Origin: Xanthobacteraceae bacterium
GTDB lineage: Bacteria > Pseudomonadota > Alphaproteobacteria > Rhizobiales > Xanthobacteraceae
Direction of reading: 5' to 3'
NCBI GenBank assembly: GCA_030041005.1
Contig: JASHOR010000114.1
Location: forward strand, 1-62,678
DNA: 62,678 nucleotides
Shown here piece by piece: positions 35,608 to 44,470 of this stretch (the first letter of the stretch is position 1; each line of letters opens with the position of its first letter). The position numbers were made by a program, and so were the translations under genes. A model generated the notes under the pieces. That model was not told where the DNA came from. It saw nothing but the letters and a program-made list of their open reading frames with translations, and did not search any database.

Positions 35608-36354
35608 ATGAAGAACTACAAGAATATCCTGTTGGCCGGCGTCGCCGGCCTCGCGCTCGTCGCGGCGACCAGCCTCGCTTCGGCACAGGCGCCGGGCGGC
35701 GGGATGTCAAACAACCAACAGCATGGGACGCAGTCGACGCCGGGCAGGAATCCCGGAATGAGCCATGGCAATACCGGCATGAGCCAAGGGGACATGAGCC
35801 AAGGGGGCATGAGCCAAGGGGGCATGAGCCAAGGCAAGGGTCAGGGCATGCAGGCGCAGGGCGGCGGCCCGTCGGGCGCGCAAAACGGGATGGCTCCGAA
35901 CAACCGATATCAGGCGCAGAACCCTGGCCAGCCTAACCAAGGCGGCGCAGCGCATAACGAGCGCGGAATGCAACGCAATGGGCAGAGCACGGCCCAGCGG
36001 GCGCACACGCTTCACGGCCTCCAGGGCAACGCGTCCGGGCAAATGCAGGGCGCCAATGCCCCGCAAGGCACGGCCGGGACGAGCGACACGAACGTCCGGC
36101 TCTCACAACAGCAGCGCGCGCAAATCCACCGCAGGATTATCGACGCGCGCGGCGCGCCGCGGGCTGGCCACGTAAATTTCGACGTTCGTGTCGGCACAAT
36201 GATCCCGCGCGGGCGCATTCGCATCATGCCGGTTCCGCAAACACTGGTGCGGATCCAGCCGCGCTGGCGCGGCTACCTTTATTTCGTCTATGCAGACGAA
36301 ATCGTGGTCGTTAATCCGCGCGACATGAGAATCGTCGCCGTTCTTTCGGCCTGA
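35608..36354 (+). CDS. DUF1236 domain exported protein
   Basis: A 248-residue exported protein. The signal peptide (ILLAGVAGLALVAATSLASA) is followed by a 130-residue Gly/Gln/Asn/Met-rich disordered region and a C-terminal DUF1236 domain (RIRIMPVPQTLVRIQPRWRG, YLYFVYADEIVVVNPRDMRI). The disordered part contains a perfect-to-near-perfect GMSQG pentapeptide repeat. The start has GAGGAG 7 nt upstream. DUF1236 proteins are common in Hyphomicrobiales and have no known role. A terminator follows. Confidence 0.88.
   Translation: MKNYKNILLAGVAGLALVAATSLASAQAPGGGMSNNQQHGTQSTPGRNPGMSHGNTGMSQGDMSQGGMSQGGMSQGKGQGMQAQGGGPSGAQNGMAPNNRYQAQNPGQPNQGGAAHNERGMQRNGQSTAQRAHTLHGLQGNASGQMQGANAPQGTAGTSDTNVRLSQQQRAQIHRRIIDARGAPRAGHVNFDVRVGTMIPRGRIRIMPVPQTLVRIQPRWRGYLYFVYADEIVVVNPRDMRIVAVLSA
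35776..35835 (+). repeat. 15-bp tandem repeat, four copies
   Basis: Four consecutive units of GGCATGAGCCAAGGG (the second starts GAC, the fourth ends GGC) encode GMSQG/DMSQG. The near-perfect DNA identity suggests slippage expansion. Confidence 0.9.
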
Positions 36355-36373
36355 CGCGCAACCGGCAGACAGA

Positions 36374-36407
36374 AGCGAGAACGGCGCAAAACCGCTCTCG
36401 CTTTTCT
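36374..36407 (+). terminator. Rho-independent terminator after the DUF1236 gene
   Basis: A 7-bp outer stem (AGCGAGA and TCTCGCT) encloses a short loop region, followed by TTTCTT, 20 nt after the stop codon. It is immediately followed by a palindromic repeat. Confidence 0.7.
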
Positions 36408-36410
36408 TCA

Positions 36411-36459
36411 GAGCATGATCCGGAAAAGTGGAAACCGGTTTTCCGAAAAGATCATGCTC
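36411..36459. repeat. Palindromic intergenic repeat of the common Hyphomicrobiales type
   Basis: A 49-bp palindrome: GAGCATGATC at the left pairs with GATCATGCTC at the right, and the inner arms CGGAAAA and TTTTCCG surround GTGGAAACCGG. This element is familiar from many Bradyrhizobium and related genomes and differs completely from types A-D in this window. It sits between the DUF1236 gene and the convergent ABC permease gene. Confidence 0.85.
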
Positions 36460-36488
36460 CACCAAAATCCTAGAAGGCCAATTGCGCT

Positions 36489-37451
36489 CTAGGCGCGCAC
36501 TTCCTGCCGTTGAAAGACCACGTAGCCGATCACGAACAGGATGATCGACGTGGCGATCAAGCCGACGATCTGCGGCCAGGCGATCAGCACGCTGGCGCCG
36601 AGCGGCAGCGGAGCGCCGAGAACCGCGCCCTGCAATTGGCTGAGATAGATCGGCCCGAGCGCCCGGGTGGTGGGATCAAGGATCGCGACCACGATTTCCC
36701 CGAACAAGGTCGAAGGCGACAGGCGGGCCAGGAATTGCTCCAGCACCACCGTTCCCGGCGTCTGCAATCCAAGGGCCATGTAGCGGGGATCGGGCGGCAC
36801 GATGATCTGCGAAATCTCGCCGGCAAGCACCGGCCAGATCACGTAGAAGAACAGCCAAAGCCCGAGCGTCGCCAGAGCCGCAGTGGCCGCCGATCGGAAC
36901 ACGATCGAGAACAGCAGCCCCAACGCAAGCCACACGCCGGCATAAATCAAAGTCACCAGCAGGAAGACGAAGGCGCGTGCCACCTCCTCGCCTCCCGGCG
37001 GAATGCCGATGAACAGAAGACCGAGGCCGATCACCAACAGCCACAGCACCAAGAGCGCAATCGCCAGCGTCATCAGCCCGGCGAGGAACTTGCCGAACAA
37101 GAGGGCGTCGCGATAGATCGGTTGCGAGAGAATGCGCGACAGCGTGCGCCGGTTATATTCGCCGTTGACCGAATCGAAGGCGAGCCCGATCGCCATGACC
37201 GGCACCAAAAGCGACAGCCAGAAGATGAACGACGGCAGCGGCGCGCGCGAGGTGGTGAAGAATTTGAGGAACAGGAACGGGTCCTGGGCGACCGTATCCT
37301 TGATCTGCTGCGTCGCGACGTAGACGGTGCCTACGGCGATCAGCATCACGATTATTTCCAATATGATGAAACGGATGCTGGTGAGGTGGTCAGCCAATTC
37401 CTTGAGCATGACCACGCCGAGACCGTTAAAGGCCGAGCCTTCACGCCGCAT
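36489..37451 (-). CDS. ABC-2 type transporter permease
   Basis: A 320-residue permease with about six TM helices (for example [19 protein letters not shown] and [20 protein letters not shown]) and the ABC-2 signature region [20 protein letters not shown] after TM2. It forms the membrane half of the exporter with the ATPase whose gene it overlaps by 11 nt. An alternative start is at 37409. Substrate unknown; the companion NEW3 protein hints at an extracytoplasmic ligand or envelope component. Confidence 0.9.
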   Translation of the reverse strand: MRREGSAFNGLGVVMLKELADHLTSIRFIILEIIVMLIAVGTVYVATQQIKDTVAQDPFLFLKFFTTSRAPLPSFIFWLSLLVPVMAIGLAFDSVNGEYNRRTLSRILSQPIYRDALLFGKFLAGLMTLAIALLVLWLLVIGLGLLFIGIPPGGEEVARAFVFLLVTLIYAGVWLALGLLFSIVFRSAATAALATLGLWLFFYVIWPVLAGEISQIIVPPDPRYMALGLQTPGTVVLEQFLARLSPSTLFGEIVVAILDPTTRALGPIYLSQLQGAVLGAPLPLGASVLIAWPQIVGLIATSIILFVIGYVVFQRQEVRA

Positions 37452-38409
37452 GGCGGGCTCCTTCCTTCAGGGTCCCATCGGGCCTCGCCGCGAAGTAATG
37501 GGTATAGATCGCCTCGAGGCTCGGCTCCTGGACGCCGAGAAATTTGAGCCGTCCGTGCTGGGCGACCACTTCCGCGGCCGCCTCCGGCCGCACGTCGCGG
37601 TCGGCGTGCAGGCGCAGCTTGCCGATGCCGGTCTGCTCCACGCGATTGACGCCGGGGACAAGCGCGAGCCTTTCCCCGAGCCCGCTGCCTTCCGCCTCGA
37701 TATCGACCACGTAGCCGGAGCCGAGAACCTCGCGGCCGAGATCGGAGACCGAACCCATCAGGGCGATGCGCCCGGCGCTGAACAAGGCGACGCGGTCACA
37801 GACGCTCTGCACGCGTTCGAGCAGATGCGATGACAGCAGAACCGAAACGCCCTCCGTCTTGAAGCGGCGAATGATCGTCAGCAATTCGGCGGTGGCGTGC
37901 GGGTCGAGCCCCGATGTCGGTTCGTCGAGAATGGCGATCTGCGCGCCCTTCATCAAAATTTCGGCGAGCCCGAGCCGCTGGCGCATGCCGCGCGAAAACG
38001 TGCCGACCCGATGCTCGGCAAATTCGGAGAGGCCGACCCGGTCGAGGGCCTCGCCAATGCGTTTTTCCCGCTCGGCCAGCCGGAAGCCGATCAGGCGCGC
38101 GGTGTAGCGCAAGTTGTCCGCGGCGGTGAGCTGATCATAAAAGCCGACCGTATCGGGCAGGTAGCCGACGCGTCGCTTGACCGAGAGCGGCTCGCGCGCG
38201 GGATTGAACCCGAGCACGCTCACCTGCCCGCCGGAGATGTCGGTCAGGCCGAGCAGCATCAGGATGGTCGTCGTCTTGCCGGCGCCGTTCGGCCCCAGCA
38301 GGCCGAAAATCTCGCCGCGGCCCACGGTGAACGAGATGTGGTCGACGGCGACCGCCTGGCCGTAGGTCTTGGTGAGGCCTTTGGCCTCGATGACAATATC
38401 TCCGCTCAT
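37441..38409 (-). CDS. ABC transporter ATP-binding protein
   Basis: A 322-residue ATPase. Walker A is [10 protein letters not shown], the ABC signature is [13 protein letters not shown], Walker B is [14 protein letters not shown], and the H-loop is [10 protein letters not shown]. The C-terminal 90 residues form an accessory domain typical of drug/copper-type (CcmA/NosF-like) subfamily members. The start ATG overlaps the stop of the NEW3 gene by 4 nt, and the 3' end overlaps the permease gene, so all three are translated together. Confidence 0.95.
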   Translation of the reverse strand: MSGDIVIEAKGLTKTYGQAVAVDHISFTVGRGEIFGLLGPNGAGKTTTILMLLGLTDISGGQVSVLGFNPAREPLSVKRRVGYLPDTVGFYDQLTAADNLRYTARLIGFRLAEREKRIGEALDRVGLSEFAEHRVGTFSRGMRQRLGLAEILMKGAQIAILDEPTSGLDPHATAELLTIIRRFKTEGVSVLLSSHLLERVQSVCDRVALFSAGRIALMGSVSDLGREVLGSGYVVDIEAEGSGLGERLALVPGVNRVEQTGIGKLRLHADRDVRPEAAAEVVAQHGRLKFLGVQEPSLEAIYTHYFAARPDGTLKEGARHAA

Positions 38410-39572
38410 CGCCGGCCGAACCTCGCAACCGCCCCGACCATGACCAGGAGCGCGATGCCGATGATGCCGACGCCGGCGATGCCCCACATGGTGGAGGTCG
38501 TCACCGTGACGCGGAAGTCGGTCGACGCCGATTCACCGCGCGCCGCGGCGGTTATCGTCGTCACATAATCGCCGGCGATCGCCTTGTCGGTGGGCGTGAT
38601 CAGCGCCTGCACTTCCTTGTTCGCGTTCGGCGCGATGCGGTCGACCGATTTCGGATTGAACGTCACTTTCCAGCCGTCGGGGGCGCTGCTGCTCAGCTCG
38701 ACATCCTCGGCGGGAGAGGTGCCGGTATTGGTGATGACGACCGGAACGGACGTCTGCTTGCCGGCGGTGGCGCGCGTGGACACCAAGCCCTCGCGGCCGC
38801 TGACATCAAGTTTCGGCTGTCCGGTGATGTCCATCCCGAGGTCCGTCGTCGCCGAAGTATCCTCCGCGCTCACCCGCGCGGTAACCTTGTACTGTCCGGC
38901 TGCTGCCGTGTTCGGCGGCGTGACCTTGAGCTTCACGTTCTTGCTCTGGCCGGCGTCGACCGGGACGGCGTTGACTTCCTGGGTGCCGTATTCCTCGGTG
39001 AACGAGGTATCGAAATTGCGCGGCGCCTGCGCGGCCAGGCTGACAGTCAATTTCTTGCCGCTGTCATTCTTGATCGCGAGCGTGTACTCGAAACTCGATT
39101 TCGAGGTGCCGCGCAATTCCGGAAGCTGCGGCGTCAGGCTCAGCTTGGCTGGCAAATCCTTGGCCAGCGTCACGGCGATCGGAAGCTGCAATTTGCTGCT
39201 GGAGCCGTCGGCGGAAACGGTCAGCGTCTGCGTCCCGATCGCGGCGTTCTTCGGCACGTCGAGCCGCAGATCGAGCGAGACGCTGGAATTGGTCGCGGGC
39301 ATCGCCGCGGCAATCGGCTGACCGCCGCCCATCAACGTTGCCGTCCACCCGGAGGGTACACCGGAGACCGACAGCGCCATACGCTGGGGCGCCATATCGT
39401 AATTCTGCAGCCGCAGATTGATGGTGGAGGTTTCACCGGGCCGTACCGTGACGGCCGGATAGTCGCTCATCAGATAAAGCCCCTTGACGTCTTTCGGGGC
39501 GTCATCGGCCTTGGCGGCCGTCGCGCAAACGACGGCGAGCGCGGCGATGCTCGCGATAATTCCATAACGCAT
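38406..39572 (-). CDS. NEW3-domain exported membrane-anchored protein
   Basis: A 388-residue protein with a signal peptide ([18 protein letters not shown]), three tandem Ig-like repeats of the NEW3 (alpha-galactosidase-associated) type, such as [17 protein letters not shown] and [20 protein letters not shown], and a C-terminal TM helix ([20 protein letters not shown]). It would expose its Ig repeats in the periplasm. As first gene of the ABC operon it is probably a receptor or scaffold for the exporter. The ligand is unknown. Confidence 0.88.
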   Translation of the reverse strand: MRYGIIASIAALAVVCATAAKADDAPKDVKGLYLMSDYPAVTVRPGETSTINLRLQNYDMAPQRMALSVSGVPSGWTATLMGGGQPIAAAMPATNSSVSLDLRLDVPKNAAIGTQTLTVSADGSSSKLQLPIAVTLAKDLPAKLSLTPQLPELRGTSKSSFEYTLAIKNDSGKKLTVSLAAQAPRNFDTSFTEEYGTQEVNAVPVDAGQSKNVKLKVTPPNTAAAGQYKVTARVSAEDTSATTDLGMDITGQPKLDVSGREGLVSTRATAGKQTSVPVVITNTGTSPAEDVELSSSAPDGWKVTFNPKSVDRIAPNANKEVQALITPTDKAIAGDYVTTITAAARGESASTDFRVTVTTSTMWGIAGVGIIGIALLVMVGAVARFGRR

Positions 39573-39843
39573 TGAAGTTGGCTCCGTGCAAAGAAATCGT
39601 CCGAGGCGCCCCTCCCTTGACGCGCCCTCTAGAGCGCGACGAGGCGGGGCGGCATTGTCGGCGCAATCGTGACAAAATCATGCAGAGGCGGCCCGTTTTG
39701 GCAAGGCCTGCGTTAGAGAGCCGCAGATTCGGCGGGCCCTGCGCGCATGCGCCGCACCGCCGGCGAAGCGCCGGGGGGCCGGCAAGAATCTGTCACACGA
39801 CGCGGGGTTTCGGCATGACCGACGTTGAACCGGATCGTTTGGT

Positions 39844-40305
39844 ATGACCCGCATCGGCAAGATCAGCGCCGGGCTGCTGGCATTTCGTCGCAGCAACGGG
39901 CTTGAAGTCCTGCTGGCCCATCCCGGCGGACCGTTCTGGGCCAAAAAAGATGATGGCGTCTGGACCATCCCCAAGGGACTGGTCGAGCCGGGAGCCGATT
40001 TGTTAACGACCGCGCGGCGCGAATTCATCGAGGAGACCGGCCTCACACCGGCCGGCGAATTCATCGACCTCCCGGCGGTCAAGCAGAAAGGCGGCAAAGC
40101 GGTCCACGCTTGGGCATTTGAGGCCGATTTCGATCTCGCCCTGTTTGCCAGCAATACCTTCGAGATCGAATGGCCGCCGAAATCCGGACGGCGGAAAGCT
40201 TTTCCCGAGATCGACCGGATCGCCTATTTCGCGCTGCCGGTCGCCGAGACCAAGATCCTGGGTTATCAGCGCCCCCTGCTGCAGGCTCTGGTGGAGCGGA
40301 TTTGA
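39844..40305 (+). CDS. Nudix hydrolase
   Basis: A 153-residue Nudix protein. The Nudix box is present and complete: Gly45, Glu48 and the REFIEETG core (GLVEPGADLLTTARREFIEE). It probably hydrolyses a nucleoside diphosphate-linked substrate; the WTIPKG motif before the box is common in diadenosine-polyphosphate-type relatives. The last six codons and the stop lie inside a type D repeat (40288 onward), so the repeat determines the C-terminus. The 271-nt gap upstream holds no clear feature. Confidence 0.92.
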   Translation: MTRIGKISAGLLAFRRSNGLEVLLAHPGGPFWAKKDDGVWTIPKGLVEPGADLLTTARREFIEETGLTPAGEFIDLPAVKQKGGKAVHAWAFEADFDLALFASNTFEIEWPPKSGRRKAFPEIDRIAYFALPVAETKILGYQRPLLQALVERI

Positions 40306-40365
40306 CATTCGCGACCCGGAAGCCGCCAGCTCGTGAAGCGAATGTCAAATCCAAAGCTCCACCAG
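40288..40365. repeat. Type D hairpin repeat overlapping the Nudix gene end
   Basis: A 78-bp palindrome with outer arms CTGGTGGAGC and GCTCCACCAG and inner arms GGATTTGACATTCGC and GCGAATGTCAAATCC, the cleanest type D copy in the window. It supplies the stop codon of the Nudix gene. The same GCACTT-type linker follows, then a type C repeat. Confidence 0.88.
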
Positions 40366-40378
40366 CACTTAATCCTTG

Positions 40379-40463
40379 CTCGTGGTCCTTTGATTCCAAC
40401 ATTCGCACAAGTGGGGAGACCGGAGGCCGAAATGGGATGCGAATGTTGGAATCGGACCACGAG
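40379..40463. repeat. Type C hairpin repeat
   Basis: An 85-bp palindrome, arms CTCGTGGTCC and GGACCACGAG outside, GATTCCAACATTCGCA and TGCGAATGTTGGAATC inside. It ends 27 nt before the stop codon of the convergent glutathione transferase gene, so it fills the space between two gene ends and could serve as a two-way terminator. Confidence 0.88.
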
Positions 40464-40490
40464 TGGAGCATTCGCTACCTCCTGAGCGGC

Positions 40491-41174
40491 TCACTCCCGA
40501 AGGACTTGCGGCCAGTCTACTTCGTCGTGCGACAGCACCCACGGCTCGCCACGCGCGGCGTCGCGCCATTCGGCCATGGCCGGCAATGCCATGACCGCAC
40601 GCATATAGGCGCGGGCGCCCTCACTCACATCGACGGCGTAGGTGTGAAAGCGCCAGACGACCGGGGCGTACATGGCGTCGGTCGCTCCAAATGCGCCGTA
40701 CAGGAACGGGCCGCCGGCACCAAACCGCGCGCGGCATTCGGCCCAGATTGTGTCGATCCGCGCGGCATCGGCCGCCGCGTCGGCGTCGAGGGCGCGCGCC
40801 TTCACCGGCCGTCGCACGTTCATGGGCAGATGACGCCGCAGTCCCATAAAGCCCGAATGCATTTCCGCCGCTGCCGCGCGGGCATGGGCACGCGCGCTCT
40901 CCGCCGCCGGCCACAAGCCGGACGCGGGAAATCGTTCCGCCAAATATTCGAGGATTGCCAGCGATTCCCAGACACGAACATCGCCGTCGATCAGCATCGG
41001 CACCTTGCCCGGCCCGCCGCCTCCGCTCAGCGCCAGCACCTTGGCCCTGAAATCCGCGGCATCGAGCGAAACCAATGTTTCGTTGAAAGCGATCCCGGCA
41101 ACCTTCATCGCGAGCCAGGGCCGCAACGACCAGGAGGAATAATTCTTATTGCCGATGATCAGACGGAGCGGCAT
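40491..41174 (-). CDS. Glutathione S-transferase family protein
   Basis: A 227-residue GST-like enzyme: thioredoxin-like N-terminal domain (LRLIIGNKNYSSWSLRPWLA, then GKVPMLIDGDVRVWESLAIL, with the cis-Pro and the Glu-Ser glutathione contacts) and an all-helical C-terminal domain. The KNYSSWSLRPW segment is typical of a bacterial subgroup sometimes annotated as YfcF-like. Substrate unknown. Conjugation or peroxidase roles are both possible. Confidence 0.9.
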   Translation of the reverse strand: MPLRLIIGNKNYSSWSLRPWLAMKVAGIAFNETLVSLDAADFRAKVLALSGGGGPGKVPMLIDGDVRVWESLAILEYLAERFPASGLWPAAESARAHARAAAAEMHSGFMGLRRHLPMNVRRPVKARALDADAAADAARIDTIWAECRARFGAGGPFLYGAFGATDAMYAPVVWRFHTYAVDVSEGARAYMRAVMALPAMAEWRDAARGEPWVLSHDEVDWPQVLRE

Positions 41175-41337
41175 GCAGTAACCCCAACCCCCTGCGGGAA
41201 AAGGGAGTTATATCCGCTCGCGGCCTGTGTCACGCTTCAATATGATTCCTGCTCGCAGCCGATCGCGCGCGGCACGACCGGGCATCGGGTCCGATGCGGC
41301 GGCCTTGGCGCGGCAATCCTGTGATCCGCGCTCCCCG

Positions 41338-41499
41338 CTACAGGCTGGTGAGCGCCGTCAGGAAGGAAATGACCAATACTGCCGCCGCAACAATCGAAAT
41401 GGTGAACGCGATCTCGATCCAAGGCCAGCGCACAGGAGGCGGTTCGTCGGCGGTTGCCTCCGGCGCCTGCGCGAGCACTGCAGGGATTTGGGCCGACAT
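41338..41499 (-). CDS. Small single-pass membrane protein, 53 aa
   Basis: A 53-residue protein: short Pro/Ala-rich N-terminus (SAQIPAVLAQAPEATADEPP) and one C-terminal TM helix (IEIAFTISIVAAAVLVISFL). The start at 41499 is chosen because GGGGGA lies 6 nt upstream; an in-frame start at 41547 would add 16 residues of poor quality. No partner or function is visible. It could be a small subunit of a larger membrane complex. Confidence 0.55.
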   Translation of the reverse strand: MSAQIPAVLAQAPEATADEPPPVRWPWIEIAFTISIVAAAVLVISFLTALTSL

Positions 41500-41674
41500 G
41501 GTGTTCCCCCAAAAGGACATTGCTGCAAAAGCGGGGCCACCGCTCAACGGCTCGCTCGACCCCCACCGCTTGGCGAATCAGTCCCCTGGGAGCCAATGTC
41601 CTGCCACAACAATGAATGAATGGTAAACGGCAAGCGGCCGGAATGGCGTTGAGTGGGCGCGCGCAAAGCGGCGA

Positions 41675-42469
41675 TCATGGTGCGGGAAACAACTCGGTTG
41701 TCCTGCCTTCCAGCCGATAAGCCAAGAGCCCCACCCACTCGTGGACGGCCACATCGGTACGGGCCAAACCGGCGCTGACCGTATCGAACATCCGCGCCGC
41801 ATCGACCGGGCCGCCCGTGCGCCAATCGACCGGGTAGGCTTCGACGGGAAAGCCGACGGCGCGAAAGGCGGCGATGGCGCGCGGCATGTGGTAGGCCGAC
41901 GTGATCAGAAGCCAGCGTTCGCCGGGCTTTGGCTGCGCCAGCAGTCGGGAGAAAACGGCATTCTCGATCGTATTGCGGGATTGTTCCTCGGCAGTAATGC
42001 GATCGTGGGCAACGCCGAGCGCTTCCAATTCCCGCACCGCGAAAGGCGCCTCGGGGATGGCATCGAAGACCAAAGCATCGCTGCCGCCCGCATAAATGAT
42101 GCGCGCGTTCGGATAGCGGCGGGCCAGTTCGGCCGCGACGGTGATGCGTTCGGCCGACTTATTGAGCGCCACGACGCGGCGCGCCGCCGACACCTGCGGA
42201 TCGATCGCACCCCCGAGCACAACCATGCCGTCGGGTGGCCCGCGCGAGGGGTCCCACGGCGGAAAGCGCTGCTCGAGCGGCAATATCAGGATATTGCCGA
42301 GCGGCGACAATCCGGCGACTGCGATCAGCACCAGGCTCACCGTGACCAGACCGTTGGCAAGCCGCCTGAACCGGGTCCACAGCAGCAGCACCCCGACGAT
42401 CCCGATCACGACCAGCAGGTTTGACGGCTCCGCAAAGAAGCCCAAAAGCTTGGAGAGGACGAAGAACAT
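41675..42469 (-). CDS. YdcF-family membrane protein (DUF218; ElyC/SanA-like)
   Basis: A 264-residue protein with two N-terminal TM helices and a DUF218 domain, recognised from GMVVLGGAIDP, AEEQSRNTIENAVFSR and LLITSAYHMPRAIAAFRAVG. Members of this family, such as ElyC of E. coli, affect peptidoglycan precursor metabolism or envelope integrity. The neighbour is a monofunctional peptidoglycan transglycosylase on the other strand, which fits an envelope role. Confidence 0.9.
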   Translation of the reverse strand: MFFVLSKLLGFFAEPSNLLVVIGIVGVLLLWTRFRRLANGLVTVSLVLIAVAGLSPLGNILILPLEQRFPPWDPSRGPPDGMVVLGGAIDPQVSAARRVVALNKSAERITVAAELARRYPNARIIYAGGSDALVFDAIPEAPFAVRELEALGVAHDRITAEEQSRNTIENAVFSRLLAQPKPGERWLLITSAYHMPRAIAAFRAVGFPVEAYPVDWRTGGPVDAARMFDTVSAGLARTDVAVHEWVGLLAYRLEGRTTELFPAP

Positions 42470-42507
42470 TCCATGCTCCGCATGAAGGCGCGTTCAAATT
42501 CCCGAGC

Positions 42508-43317
42508 GTGCTACAATGCCGTCACTCTAAGTCAATCGGAGTAGGACCGCTGCGCCACTTGCTACGCAATGCCGCCTTGACGATTGGAGTGCTTTTCGCG
42601 CTCGCCGCGCTGCTGTTCGTTCCGCCGGTCGATCGCGCGCTTGGCGGGCTGTTCGCGCTGTCGGCCGATGGCGCGATAGTCGCGTACTATCCCGATTGGC
42701 TGCGCCAACAATCGACCAGGCACCATTGGGGCTATGTCGATTACTCCAGTATCCCGAAATGCCTGGAGCACGCGATCATCTCGGTGGAAGATAAGCGATT
42801 CATGCTGCACGGCGGCGTCGATCCGATGGCGCTGTCGAGGGCGTCGGTCGAGTATGCCGAGAACGACCACGAAGACCATGGCGGCAGCACGATCACGCTG
42901 CAACTGGCGCGGATCATGCTGCACGTCCCCCGCCGGCAACCTTCGCTCCTCGCCGAGGTGCAAAGCCAATTGCGGGTCTTGCGCGCCGCGCTGATCGTCG
43001 AACACGACTACAGCAAACAGAAGATATTGGAGCTCTATCTCAACGGCGTCTATTTCGGGCGCCGCGCGATCGGCGCAGAAGCTGCCGCCTTGGCGTACTT
43101 CAACATGGGCCTGCAGCAGCTTAACGAGGCGCAGTGCATCTATCTTGCCGGACTGCCAAACGCTCCGGCGCGGTTTGGCGCCGACCCGTCCGGACAGCAG
43201 GCGATAACCCGTTTCAGGCATGTGATCGCGACCATGGAGCGCAACGGCTACCTTACGAAGGAGCAGGCGCTGGCGCTCAACGGCACGCAACTGTTCCCGC
43301 ATTTGTCCGAGAAATGA
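42508..43317 (+). CDS. Monofunctional transglycosylase-like protein (GT51)
   Basis: A GT51 enzyme of about 269 residues without a transpeptidase domain, so it would polymerise lipid II glycan only. It has one TM helix (ALTIGVLFALAALLFVPP), catalytic Glu94 (ISVEDKRFMLHGGVD) and GGSTITLQLARIM, where the usual QQLAKN reads LQLARI. The start is uncertain: GTG at 42508 is used, but no ribosome site is obvious; ATG at 42421 lies antisense to the YdcF gene and TTG at 42559 is also possible. Confidence 0.85.
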   Translation: MLQCRHSKSIGVGPLRHLLRNAALTIGVLFALAALLFVPPVDRALGGLFALSADGAIVAYYPDWLRQQSTRHHWGYVDYSSIPKCLEHAIISVEDKRFMLHGGVDPMALSRASVEYAENDHEDHGGSTITLQLARIMLHVPRRQPSLLAEVQSQLRVLRAALIVEHDYSKQKILELYLNGVYFGRRAIGAEAAALAYFNMGLQQLNEAQCIYLAGLPNAPARFGADPSGQQAITRFRHVIATMERNGYLTKEQALALNGTQLFPHLSEK

Positions 43318-43387
43318 CGGCACCGGCCGGGAGGCAACCCTCAGCGCAGAGCGTGCCTTGCAACATCTCTCGGCCGCGATGGACGGC

Positions 43388-44089
43388 TCAGTCCCGTTTC
43401 TGCCGCCACGCGGCGTAGCGCGCCTTGGCGTCTTCATTCGGCGGGTAAAGGCCCGGCAGCTTCACGCCCTTCTCGACTTCGCTGAACACCCAGCTTTCAT
43501 AGAGTTCGTGCTCGGCGCCCTCGTGGGCGGCGAAGGCGACGAGGTTCTGCGGAATGACGACTGCGCCGTCGTCGTCGGCAACGATCACGTCGCCGGGAAA
43601 AATGGCGCAGCCGCCGCAGCCGATCGGCTGCTGCCAGCCGACGAAAGTCAATCCGTTGACGGAAGCCGGCGCCGCAACGCCCGCGCACCAGACCGGCAGC
43701 GCGCTGGTCAGCACGCCGGCGCGGTCGCGCATGACCCCGTCGGTGACCAGCGCCGCGACATTCCGCTTTTTCATCCGCGCACAAAGGATGTCGCCGAAGA
43801 TGCCGGCCGTGGGCACGCCCATGGCGTCGGCCACCGCGACGACGCCCTCCGGCATGTCCTCGATCGCCGCCCGCGTCGAGATCGGATGCGCCCAGCTTTC
43901 CGGCGTCGCCAAATCCTCGCGCACCGGCACGAAGCGCAGGGTGAATGCCGGGCCGACGATGCGCTCGCCCTTGGCGACAAGCGGTTTTGGACCGGTCATC
44001 CAGCAGCGCCGGATGCCCTTCTTCAGCAGCATCGTGGTGATGGTCGCCGTTGTCACCTTGCGCAGAACGTCAAATGTCGTATCGCTCAT
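43388..44089 (-). CDS. RraA-like / HMG aldolase family protein
   Basis: A 233-residue protein of the RraA fold, which includes 4-hydroxy-4-methyl-2-oxoglutarate aldolases, oxaloacetate decarboxylases and RNase E inhibitors. The active-site region FGDILCARMKKRNVAALVTD then GVMRD has the metal/substrate residues of the aldolase-type enzymes (Gly-Asp and Arg...Asp). It is longer than E. coli RraA and resembles the catabolic members. Specific substrate unknown. Confidence 0.85.
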   Translation of the reverse strand: MSDTTFDVLRKVTTATITTMLLKKGIRRCWMTGPKPLVAKGERIVGPAFTLRFVPVREDLATPESWAHPISTRAAIEDMPEGVVAVADAMGVPTAGIFGDILCARMKKRNVAALVTDGVMRDRAGVLTSALPVWCAGVAAPASVNGLTFVGWQQPIGCGGCAIFPGDVIVADDDGAVVIPQNLVAFAAHEGAEHELYESWVFSEVEKGVKLPGLYPPNEDAKARYAAWRQKRD

Positions 44090-44147
44090 GGCCTGTCTCG
44101 ATCGAAGGGGACGATGAAATAATCATACCGGCTTGATTCCGCGATCC

Positions 44148-44222
44148 AGTGGAGCGGATTCGACATTCGCTACCCCCAAGCCATTCGCTCATCAAGCGAA
44201 TGGCAAATCCAAAAGCTCCACT
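44148..44222. repeat. Type D hairpin repeat (left outer half of a nested cluster)
   Basis: A 75-bp palindrome with arms AGTGGAGC and GCTCCACT and inner arms GCGGATTCGACATTCGC and GCGAATGGCAAATCC. It is joined directly to a type A repeat through the junction CACTAG, whereas D copies elsewhere are followed by a type C copy after a GCACTT linker. Confidence 0.88.
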
Positions 44223-44293
44223 AGTGTCCCGATTCCGAAGTTCGCATCATTATGCGGCACCCTCGTTTGCGAACTTCGGAATCGAAGGACACT
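44223..44293. repeat. Type A hairpin repeat
   Basis: A 71-bp palindrome with arms AGTGTCC and GGACACT outside, GATTCCGAAGTTCGCA and TGCGAACTTCGGAATC inside. A second copy lies at 57583-57653. The linker GGCAACTTATTGAT leads to the next type B module. Confidence 0.88.
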
Positions 44294-44307
44294 GGCAACT
44301 TATTGAT

Positions 44308-44385
44308 CTCGTGTGGCTTTGGTTCAGAACTCCGCATGAGGAGGTCGCGGCAGGAATGATGCGGACTTCTGAACCGCCACACGAG
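44308..44385. repeat. Type B hairpin repeat
   Basis: A 78-bp palindrome with arms CTCGTGTGGC and GCCACACGAG outside, GTTCAGAACTCCGCAT and ATGCGGACTTCTGAAC inside. It is followed by the GCACTT linker that elsewhere joins type D to type C. Confidence 0.88.
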
Positions 44386-44400
44386 CACTTATAGTTGCCA

Positions 44401-44470
44401 GTGGTCCTTTGATTCCAATATTCGCACGAAGGCGTGCCAAAAAGGGATGCGAATGTTGGAATCGGACCCC
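44401..44470. repeat. Type C hairpin repeat (right outer half of a nested cluster)
   Basis: A 70-bp palindrome with arms GTGGTCCTTTGATTCC and GGAATCGGACC. Its last base is the first base (on the + strand) of the stop codon of the downstream aminotransferase, whose gene ends at 44470. No other feature is present in the 380-nt gap 44090-44469. Confidence 0.88.

Noticed and set aside
36411-36459. Treating this palindrome as another member of the A-D system
   Set aside because: Its arms (GAGCATGATC, CGGAAAA) share nothing with A-D, and this element type is already common in Hyphomicrobiales genomes.
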